From Bacteroides thetaiotaomicron VPI-5482 (lineage in GTDB: Bacteria; Bacteroidota; Bacteroidia; Bacteroidales; Bacteroidaceae): a stretch of 64,000 nucleotides of DNA. Where the stretch lies: contig NC_004663.1 in assembly GCF_000011065.1 (NCBI RefSeq), forward strand, positions 3,038,001 to 3,102,000, written 5' to 3'. Below the pieces are notes generated by a model. The model did not search any database, was not told the DNA's origin, and worked only from the letters and a program-made list of their open reading frames with translations. Numbering within the stretch: the stretch's first letter is position 1; each line of letters starts with the position of its first letter. Made by a program: the position numbers and the translations under genes. Shown here piece by piece: positions 47,557-54,095 of the stretch.

Positions 47557-47587
47557 CAAAAATATAAAATGATATTTGATTCGCAAA
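47557..47587 (-). promoter_or_regulatory. Promoter of the ECF sigma gene
   Basis: On the minus strand TTTG (47587-47584), a 19-bp spacer, then TATTTTTG (47564-47557) match the Bacteroides housekeeping promoter perfectly. The leader to the chosen ATG is about 30 bases. It shows that the sigma gene has its own vegetative promoter. Confidence 0.75.
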
Positions 47588-48170
47588 TTTTCTTTTTAGC
47601 TATTTATCCCAGCCAATAGATGTAGAGTGTTTGGTTTATTTCGTTATCCTCCTTCTCATGAGTGGTTGGAAAACTGTTTCCCATTTGATGTCAATCGTTC
47701 TGTTTTGCCAGATGAAAGGTGTAGTTTATTTTCTATTCGAGAGATGGTACAAGCAGTATCGTAATATAGAATTTATTTCCGTTGAGATTATGTATGGAGG
47801 AGAATCTGTTCAAAACATTAGCAAGGATGATGTCCAGAGTATTGAAATAGGTATAAAAAATCTTGTTCTTGTCTTCAGCAATGGTCTTACAGTCCATTAC
47901 TATAATCTATGTTATAATACTTGAATGGACTGATCGAAAAATAGAGGTGATGTGTTAGCATTGAATGATGGTATTAAAGTATGGATTGAGTGTCTGCTGC
48001 GATATACTGAACATTGGCCGATTGTATACATCCCATACATTGTAAAAGTCTCTGGATGTCTTTTTTTTCGTGTGGTATGAGAATCTAATAGCGCAATTTG
48101 TAGGGATAAATAGTCCAAAGACAGATATCGGTTTTATGATTCTGTGCGACTTAGGAGCATGAACTGAATA
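47588..48170. other. Spacer between the PUL and the inverted-repeat element
   Basis: A 97-codon frame at 47631-47924 (ending IGIKNLVLVFSNGLTVHYYNLC) looks hydrophobic then beta-like but matches nothing I know and has no promoter; it may be a relic. The rest (47925-48170) has no coding signal. Outer boundary of the inverted-repeat element is at 48171. Confidence 0.35.
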
Positions 48171-48647
48171 ATGGTTTGGCAGCGAAATATGCTGTTAAAC
48201 CATTCGGTTTTCGTTAAACGAAAACACAACTTGCTGTCCCCTAATGGGGACAACGATTTGAATATTACGCTATATCCATATAGTGCTATAAAGCCTTTTG
48301 TCAGGGGAAAAACGCATACGGTTTCCGCCGGTTTTTCTGCATTTCCGATCTTCTGAAGGGGAATATTTCCCCACAGAACGTGCGTCTTCCCGCTATACTG
48401 CTATAACCATATAGCCATATAAAAAAGAATCGGAAATTGAAATATCATTGATTGACAGCATAATTCATTGATTTTCGAGAATCTCTTCTGTAGTCTTTAG
48501 TCCGCTATACCACTATCGGCATAGCTTTAGTTATCTCTATTTCGATGTCACCCCCTATGTGGTTCGCCATATCATGATATATCGCTATCCGGCTAACCCG
48601 TTATACCGCTATCAACATATCCCCGTCTATTCCTATTTCGATGTCAC
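48171..48647 (+). repeat. Left 477-bp inverted repeat of the amidoligase element
   Basis: This stretch matches the reverse complement of 51975-52424 at roughly 85-90% by eye. Landmarks present in both are GTTTTCGTT(T)AAACGAAAAC, the palindrome GTCCCCTAATGGGGAC, CGCTATATCCATATAG followed by TGCTATAAAGCC, TTTCCCCACAGAAC, and ATATCATTGATTGACAGCAT. The left copy has exactly one more 24-bp unit than the right in the repeat array at its inner end. It is non-coding over most of its length. Confidence 0.85.
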
Positions 48648-48708
48648 ATCTTATGCGGTCAGCCATATCATGATATATCGTTATCTGACTATTCCGATAT
48701 ATTGCCGC
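48502..48708 (+). repeat. 24-bp tandem repeat array (left), reads as octapeptides
   Basis: About eight degenerate 24-bp units, every second one more alike (48-bp and 96-bp periods; CTATTTCGATGTCA at 48537 and 48633). In one frame the units translate as PLYHYRHS, FSYLYFDV, TPYVVRHI, MIYRYPAN, PLYRYQHI, PVYSYFDV, TSYAVSHI, MIYRYLTI, with Tyr at a fixed position, and the frame ends at a TAA near 48740. An upstream TGA and lack of a start argue against a functional gene here. Confidence 0.75.
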
Positions 48709-48872
48709 CTTTTGTCATCCGGGACTTGCAGCGGATAAGATAAGGATCCCCCCAATAAGGACTTTTAGTCTAAAACAAAGTAAGCTAATGCAGTGATAAT
48801 AAAGTTCTTATGATTATAGTTTCTCCTATAAAAGCATTATCTTAGTAGAGTAAATAAAGAAGCTAACAAGTT

Positions 48873-49787
48873 ATGAACAAGCAAGTTAGAAGCATTTTAG
48901 CACAAGAGACAACAAAAACGAGCAAGATCCGGCAACTGTATCTTTTAGGGATTCCCCGTGCGGAAATCGCAAGGATGGTGACCAACGGTAATTACGGTTT
49001 TGTCGTGAACGCCCTGCGCCGGATGAATGAACGTGAGGGCGGTCTGAATATCCATCCGGCGACAGCTGCACTGGATTATACTTTCACCCGCAAGTTCGGT
49101 ATCGAGATCGAGGCTTACAACTGCTCCCGTGAACGGCTCGCACGCGAGCTCAGGGAGGCCGGTATCGAGGTTATGGTGGAAAGTTATAACCATACCACCC
49201 GTCCGCATTGGAAACTCGTGACGGACGGCAGTCTGAACGGCAACGACACCTTTGAACTGGTCAGTCCGATCCTGGTCGGTGAAGCCGGGTTACAGGAACT
49301 GGAGAAGGGCTGCTGGGTGCTTGACCTGTGTGACGTGAAGGTGAACGGGAGCTGCGGGCTTCATGTACATATCGATGCCGCCGGTTTCAGCATGGAAACC
49401 TGGCGTAACCTGTCCCTGAGCTACAAGCACCTGGAACCGGTCATCGACAGGTTCATACCGGCATCCCGCAGGGACAACTACTATTGCCGTGGCCTGGGTC
49501 ATGTCTCTGACGGGATGATACGTTCCGCCCGGATGGTGGACGAGCTGAAAGGAAGGATCGGTGACCGTTACCATAAGGTGGACCTCGAGGCCTACTCACG
49601 GCACAAGACGATCGAGTTCCGCCAGCATTCCGGAACGACCTGCTTCACAAAAATGCGCAACTGGGTACTGTTTCTCCACAAATTAGTTACCTTTGCCACG
49701 AGGGGACAGGTGCCTGTGGCCACCGCGCTCCAGAACATCCCCTTCCTCGACAGTGAACAGAAACTATATTATAAATTTAAGGACTAA
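48873..49787 (+). CDS. Amidoligase-family protein
   Basis: A 304-residue protein of the COOH-NH2 amidoligase family (glutamine-synthetase-like fold). The N-terminus (about 1-60) is a small HTH-like region (IRQLYLLGIPRAEIARMVTN). Catalytic-core motifs are FGIEIEAY (metal-binding Glu), KLVTDGSL, FELVSPIL, SCGLHVHIDA and TIEFRQHSGT. Relatives form amide bonds to peptides or proteins and frequently occur on Bacteroidetes mobile elements. It is first in the element's cargo, GC-rich and intact; no ATP-grasp or cyclotransferase partner is visible, only a broken small gene next to it. Confidence 0.88.
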   Translation: MNKQVRSILAQETTKTSKIRQLYLLGIPRAEIARMVTNGNYGFVVNALRRMNEREGGLNIHPATAALDYTFTRKFGIEIEAYNCSRERLARELREAGIEVMVESYNHTTRPHWKLVTDGSLNGNDTFELVSPILVGEAGLQELEKGCWVLDLCDVKVNGSCGLHVHIDAAGFSMETWRNLSLSYKHLEPVIDRFIPASRRDNYYCRGLGHVSDGMIRSARMVDELKGRIGDRYHKVDLEAYSRHKTIEFRQHSGTTCFTKMRNWVLFLHKLVTFATRGQVPVATALQNIPFLDSEQKLYYKFKD

Positions 49788-49799
49788 AAAAATATCGAC

Positions 49800-50031
49800 A
49801 TGAACAGGCATATATATTTTAGCGGATGGCGGCAGGATTGCCGCCTCCGGCCCTTCCGAGTTTGTACGCATCCTGCGTGAAGGCAGCTGGTTTGACAGCG
49901 GATGCACCGACGAGGAGTACATAGTGAATTTCTCCGGACGGTACAGGGAACTGCACGGGGTGACGGTGAGAACCGACACCCCGGAGCAGTTCATGGACGA
50001 CCTGAAAAAGTACGGTTACATCAGGGGCTGA
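49800..50031 (+). pseudogene. Small gene after amidoligase, frameshifted in an AT repeat
   Basis: ATG AAC AGG CAT ATA TAT TTT AGC reads to an early stop. Two bases out, the sequence continues IYILADGGRIAASGPSEF then VRILREGSWFDSG...TPEQFMDDLKKYGYIRG to a TGA at 50031. The break falls in CATATATATTTT, so loss of one AT unit explains it. The restored product would be about 78 residues, soluble, family unknown. It starts 12 bp after the amidoligase stop and was probably translationally coupled. Confidence 0.65.
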
Positions 50032-50512
50032 GAAGCCCGTTCCTTTTATTGTTACGCTCCCTGCCGGTCTCACATGGACCAACAGGGATTTTTCTTTTCA
50101 TCGCCGTAGTGTTCCCGTCCTGCTGTCTCCTCGTATATCGCTATCTTGCCAACATGAGTTCCCGCTATCTTCATAGCTTGACATATCACTATTCCAATAA
50201 CATAAGCTGTTACAATATCCGTAGCCTGGTGTACCATTATCCCAAGAATGTAAGCTGTCAATATCTCCATGGCTTGACATGTCACAATCCTAGCAACATC
50301 GGGGAGAATCCTGGCCTCCCGCCGGACTGCCATTTGTTATGTCTTTTGCTGGCATTGACTATTCATGTCTATATATGACTATAACTGACAAGGTATCCTT
50401 TCCCACGTTTATTCTTTTTTTCTTTGCAGAGTAGGACGATAATCCGCCATCAGGAACATCCGCCTTACAAAACGCCCAATTGTCACATGGAATTAATGTA
50501 TAAATCATAGTT
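50032..50512. other. Non-coding spacer containing the middle 24-bp repeat array
   Basis: No gene with recognisable features. It holds the 24-bp array at 50126-50300 and is otherwise unremarkable until the DUF3408 gene. Confidence 0.5.
50126..50300 (+). repeat. 24-bp tandem repeat array (middle)
   Basis: About seven degenerate 24-bp units with a clear 48-bp higher period (TAGCTTGACAT at 50174, TAGCCTGGTGT at 50222, TGGCTTGACAT at 50270). In the frame equivalent to the left array they read SRYLHSLT, YHYSNNIS, CYNIRSLV, YHYPKNVS, CQYLHGLT, CHNPSNIG. The aromatic residue holds its position in most units, as in the other two arrays. Confidence 0.7.
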
Positions 50513-50923
50513 ATGGACAGCATTGAAAGGAAAAAAACAAAACCGTATAATATCAACGAGAAGGAGATACTGGATATAGTTGCCGCTAAAGGCTCATATT
50601 TGAGCAGTATTTCCGAGAATCTGGAAGAGGTGCCGCCCCACAAGGAGTCTTCATCCCGGGCGGAAAGTAAAAAGACGATAACGGATGAAGAGGTAAAAAA
50701 ATACATTGAAGCCCTCCTGAACAATTTTTCATCCAACCGGCGCAAGCCCCTGCATATTGATGCACAGGTGTACGAATGTATCTCAGACATTGTCTGGGCA
50801 GTCAGACGTAAGGATTTTACTGTTTCCGGTGTTATAAGCCGCATACTGGTTGAACATATCAAAGAAAACGCCGGCATGATAAAGAAGATCACAGGACGAG
50901 ATTACAAACTGTTACAGCCGTAA
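50513..50923 (+). CDS. DUF3408-type mobilization-associated protein
   Basis: A 136-residue protein with a charged, disordered N-terminus (about 1-60) and a conserved C-terminal helical domain: IDAQVYECISDIVWAVRRKDFTVSGVISRILVEHIKEN. This pattern is that of DUF3408 proteins found in Bacteroides conjugative and mobilizable elements, thought to be ribbon-helix-helix DNA-binding partners of mobilization proteins. No relaxase lies nearby, so the element here is not self-sufficient. Confidence 0.7.
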   Translation: MDSIERKKTKPYNINEKEILDIVAAKGSYLSSISENLEEVPPHKESSSRAESKKTITDEEVKKYIEALLNNFSSNRRKPLHIDAQVYECISDIVWAVRRKDFTVSGVISRILVEHIKENAGMIKKITGRDYKLLQP

Positions 50924-51071
50924 TATGACGGGAAGTCCTCCTTAAAACAGCTCTGGAGGGGGAGTCGGAAATCACGACTCCCATCCGGAAGTGCATTTGG
51001 AAAGTATTTTGAACTGTATTTCAATAATTTGAGTTTCTAAAAGGAAGCTATTTTAAATAAAAACAAGAAAA

Positions 51072-51389
51072 ATGGAAGTATATTACATTGAAGCCGGAAT
51101 CTTTGAGGAAATGCTGGCTAGGGCTGATAGCCTGTCCGCACAGGTGGACCGCTTGTATGAAAAAAACAGGGAAAAGAAACCGGGAGAGTGAATGGATAAC
51201 CAGGATGTCTGCCTGCGCCTTGACATCTCTCCACGTACCCTGCAGACTCTCCGGGATACCGGACGGCTGGCATTCACCCAAATCCAACGGAAAATCTACT
51301 ACAGGCCGGAGGACGTGGAAAAGCTGATGGTCTATGCCGCCATGAAACGCAAGGAAAAGGCGGTGAGAGAAAAAAGAAAGAATGAATAA
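51072..51389 (+). pseudogene. HTH protein split by in-frame TGA (copy B)
   Basis: MEVYYIEAGIFEEMLARADS...EKKPGE ends at TGA (51189-51191). The frame goes on at once with ATG: MDNQDVCLRLDISPRTLQTL...YYRPEDVEKLM to 51389. In relatives this is one protein with Trp at the TGA. Here the immediately following ATG could restart translation, giving a 65-residue HTH protein on its own. The TGA is at the same codon as in copy A (28620-28622). Confidence 0.7.
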
Positions 51390-51404
51390 TTAATTGGATG
51401 CAAC

Positions 51405-51698
51405 ATGGAAGGAATTATTAGCAAAGAGACGTGCAGTGTCCGCCGATTCTTTGGCCTGCTGGATAACATTCAGACGAAGCTGGAAAGGCTTGCGGAGGAT
51501 AACCGCCCCCTGTTTAACGGTGAGCGTTTTCTCTCTGACAAGGAATTGTCGGACCTGTTAAAAATCAGCCGCAGATGCCTGCAGGATTATAGGGACCAGG
51601 GGCGTATTTCTTATATCCGGCTAGGTGGAAAAATTTTGTATAAGGTATCCGACATTGAGAAACTCCTGGAAGATAATTATCATGAGGCCCTGATATAA
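51405..51698 (+). CDS. Excisionase-like helix-turn-helix protein (copy B)
   Basis: 97 residues, same length as copy A (28111-28404) and about 75-80% identical by eye: FLSDKELSDLLKISRRCLQDYRDQGRISYIRLGGKILYKVSDIEKLL is the HTH, and both copies end EALI or RALI. It is 15 bp downstream of the split HTH gene. It probably controls directionality of a tyrosine recombinase; the only recombinase next to it is a fragment, so it would act with the pair at 25.6-28.0 kb or with one elsewhere. Confidence 0.85.
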   Translation: MEGIISKETCSVRRFFGLLDNIQTKLERLAEDNRPLFNGERFLSDKELSDLLKISRRCLQDYRDQGRISYIRLGGKILYKVSDIEKLLEDNYHEALI

Positions 51699-51718
51699 TC
51701 GGACGTTCAATACTCAAG

Positions 51719-51760
51719 AATGCCGGCCGGAACCATTAAACATCGGTTTCGGCTGGCATT
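51719..51760. terminator. Terminator between excisionase copy B and recombinase fragment
   Basis: AATGCCGGCCGGAACC (51719-51734) pairs with GGTTTCGGCTGGCATT (51745-51760) with two mismatches. It occupies the same place as the hairpin at 28043-28090 in copy A, between convergent genes. Confidence 0.65.
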
Positions 51761-51763
51761 TCA

Positions 51764-51975
51764 TTATTCGGATATTTCCGTTAGGGGGACCGTACTCCCT
51801 TTCTGTCTTCTTTTCATCAGCCGGTCCATGTCACCGGATATCTTCTGGTCGGTAACCTATGCATAGACCTGCGTACTGTTGATGTTCGTATGGCCCATCA
51901 TCTTGGCGATGCTCTCTATCGGGATGCCGGAGGACAGCATCAGGGTTCCAAACGAATGCCGTGCGGTATAGGGCG
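51764..51975 (-). pseudogene. 3' fragment of a tyrosine recombinase joined to a 24-bp repeat array
   Basis: From TPYTARHSFGTLMLSSG through KMMGHTNINSTQVYA the sequence is nearly identical to the end of the recombinase at 26815-28026. Then TAG replaces a Gln codon, and VTDQKISGDMDRLMKRR follows to a TAA at 51764. Upstream of TPYTARH the rest of the gene (about 330 codons) is replaced, in frame, by octapeptide repeats of the right array. It lacks the first catalytic Arg, so it is inactive. Confidence 0.8.
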
Positions 51976-52424
51976 TGACATCGGAATAAGGATAAACGGG
52001 GATATGCTGATAGTGATATAACATGATATGGTGAGCTGCATAGAGGATGACCTCGAAATAGAGATAACTAAAGCTATACTGATAGTGGTATAGCGGACTA
52101 AAGACTACAGAAGACATTCCCGTAAATCGGTGAATTATGCTGTCAATCAATGATATTTTAATTTCTGATTCTTTTATATGGCTATATAGTTATAGCAGTA
52201 TAGTGGGAAGACGCATGTTCTGTGGGGAAACATTTACATTCAAAAAACCGGAAATGCGGAAAAAATGGCAGAAACCGTATGCATTTTTCCCCTGACAAAA
52301 GGCTTTATAGCACTATATGGATATAGCGTGATATTCAAAACGTTGTCCCCATTAGGGGACAGCAAGTTGTGTTTTCGTTAAACGAAAACAGGACGGTTTA
52401 ACGGCGAATATGCCGACAAACCAT
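51975..52424 (-). repeat. Right 450-bp inverted repeat of the amidoligase element, with 24-bp array
   Basis: Reverse-complement partner of 48171-48647. On the minus strand its inner end carries 24-bp units reading PLYHYQYS, FSYLYFEV, ILYAAHHI, MLYHYQHI, PVYPYSDV and then runs into the recombinase motif TPYTARHS. It lacks exactly one 24-bp unit that is present in the left copy. The frame is open from an ATG at about 52150 into the recombinase remnant. Confidence 0.85.
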
Positions 52425-52638
52425 CCCAGCCTTTGCCTCCGGAGTTGGTATGTTTATAAGTGAAAAGACAACAGTATTAAAACAGAAGCAATTTAGCATA
52501 TTTAAAAAATCATAATTCATTTCAGCCTTGACATTTTATTTTTAAAGCATAACTTTGTGTTCGGATAAATAAAAATAGCTTCTTATGGTATATTGTAACT
52601 TATTGTTTTTGATATTTTTATAAATATAATATAACTAG
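52425..52638. other. Short spacer outside the right inverted repeat
   Basis: AT-rich, no gene seen. It marks the passage from the inverted-repeat element to fimbrial remnants. Confidence 0.4.
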
Positions 52639-53189
52639 ATGTACATATCCAATAACGCTTACAGCGGTTTGAACTCACTTCGTGGAGGGCTGAAGCATAG
52701 CTATTGGAGCGGTTCATCACTTCTTGACACGACAACCTTTCAATCTGAAAGTGGAAAGCCATCATGTAATTATACGATTTCCCGAAATATGCAGTTTGGC
52801 TTTCAGGACACCCTTTCTATGGATTCCAATGTTTTTTTCATACGCTGATGGGGAATGTATTGGTACACCTATCTATTTCTTTTTTGCTTCCAATACGGTG
52901 TCCTAAAGGATACCTCACAAAGGCTTAATTTTAACGAACTGGCCCGTGTAACGAAAAAATACAGTTTATCCGTGAGAGTAACTGGTGCTGCCGACAGTTC
53001 TACTGGTACATCAGGTATCAACGATTCTTTGAATATATCAAGAGCTTGCTTGGTTGCTACAGAACTGGAATGACATGGAATATCGGCCGAACGTATTATC
53101 AGAATTAGTTAAGGAGAAATTGCCGACTATACACCTGCGGAATCCAACAGATATACGAAAGTAGAGTTGTTTTTTCAGAAGCGAAATAG
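52639..53189 (+). pseudogene. Degenerate OmpA-domain protein of a fimbrial locus
   Basis: Pieces in several frames line up as one protein: GFQDTLSMDSNVFFIR, then ADGECIGTPIYFFF, then LKDTSQRLNFNELARVTKKYSLSVRV and TGAADSSTGTSGINDSLNIS, ending YTKVELFFQKR. This is the shape of an OmpA C-terminal domain in fimbria-associated DUF3575/DUF3868-type proteins. At least three frame breaks and a missing front end show that it is dead. Confidence 0.6.
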
Positions 53190-53318
53190 AAATTTCACAT
53201 AATTGATATTTAATTTTATCACAACTAATAAAGCCTCCCCGCTGTGAAACGAAAAGTTTTTTTTCGATATGGTACACGCTATGCCGCCATTTCCATACCG
53301 TCGAGACCAGAGTAAAAA

Positions 53319-53498
53319 TTACTTCGAGGCTTCGAGTGACTCTTTTCTGAAACGTTTGAGGAGTTTTTCAAGTTCGAGTGATGCTTTGCGGGCACGGGTT
53401 CCGGCAGCTTTGTTTCCTTTTTCTACCTGGAGGCTGGCATCTTTTGAAAATTGATCAAACAATTCACTGATTTGTGCAAATGTTTTTTCCATGGTCAT
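53319..53498 (-). CDS. Histone H1-like DNA-binding protein Hc1
   Basis: A small basic protein of 57-59 residues (MTMEKTFAQISELFDQFSKD... ending KRFRKESLEASK), the usual size of Hc1-like nucleoid proteins in Bacteroidetes. Two ATGs (53498, 53492) are possible; a perfect -7 box at 53525-53532 lies just upstream. Charged helices rich in Lys, Arg, Glu and Ala suit DNA compaction. It is intact among decayed fimbrial genes. Confidence 0.8.
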   Translation of the reverse strand: MTMEKTFAQISELFDQFSKDASLQVEKGNKAAGTRARKASLELEKLLKRFRKESLEASK

Positions 53499-53524
53499 AT
53501 TTTTAAATGTTATACAATACTTTG

Positions 53525-53532
53525 CAAATATA
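53525..53532 (-). promoter_or_regulatory. Bacteroides -7 box of the Hc1 gene
   Basis: Minus strand TATATTTG, a perfect TAnnTTTG, 26 bp before the first ATG. No clear -33 TTTG. Confidence 0.55.
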
Positions 53533-53970
53533 GTAAAAAAATCAGGGATCAGATTATATTGTAATATATTCGTTATAGTATGATATCTCCTTTTATCCTC
53601 TCCCATATATTTCCCATTCCGAGTATTTCCTGATCGTGTCATTGGCAATTCTCTTCGGAGGGATTTTATCTATAAAGTTAGTGATAAAAAGTGGGAAAAC
53701 CGCAGTGGATGCAACGAGTGCAGGATAATAATGTGAAATACCGTTATTTGTTGATGTGGGGGGAAGTAGAGGAGAGCCTTTGATATGCTGGAAATCAAAT
53801 GCAACTAGTAGAGAGATAACGGATTCATCCGGAACCGAACCGATTCTGTGATCGATTCTGAGTACGACAGAAGGAAGTAGAAAGAAACGCTGAAAGCGTG
53901 TAAAGCTGCTCAATAAACAGCTCGGGAGCTAAGGAAAGACGCTGATGAGTTCCAAACATAGATGAGAAAA
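53533..53970. other. Non-coding region, no gene seen
   Basis: Frames of up to about 100 codons exist but have no start context or domain. Nothing repeated or structured stands out until the terminator at 53971. Confidence 0.45.
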
Positions 53971-54005
53971 AGCCGAAGCAATGAATCATGTTCTCCGCTT
54001 CGGCT
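53971..54005 (-). terminator. Terminator of the fimbrillin gene
   Basis: AGCCGAAGC (53971-53979) and GCTTCGGCT (53997-54005) form a perfect stem; on the minus strand the stem is followed by TTTTTCTC. It lies 91 bp after the fimbrillin stop. Confidence 0.8.
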
Positions 54006-54095
54006 AATTTGACTTACCTTTTTTCCCTCTGTGCCGTGTTCTTTCTCGAGCTGCAACTGTGTTAGTAAGCAGCTCCTTGTTTTTATTGCAACCCT

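Noticed and set aside
47631..47924. 97-residue frame next to the ECF sigma gene as a real gene
   Set aside because: No promoter, no homology I recognise and an odd composition; kept only as a comment on the spacer.
48502..48708. 24-bp repeats as a CRISPR array
   Set aside because: Units are contiguous and degenerate with no unique spacers of constant length, and no cas genes occur in the window.
49902..50378. 158-residue plus frame through the middle repeat array as a gene
   Set aside because: It begins in the wrong frame of the small broken gene and runs through hydrophobic non-coding sequence; only the periodic octads are notable.
53593..53913. 106-residue minus frame upstream of the Hc1 gene
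   Set aside because: No start context and no recognisable family; it overlaps the Hc1 promoter region.
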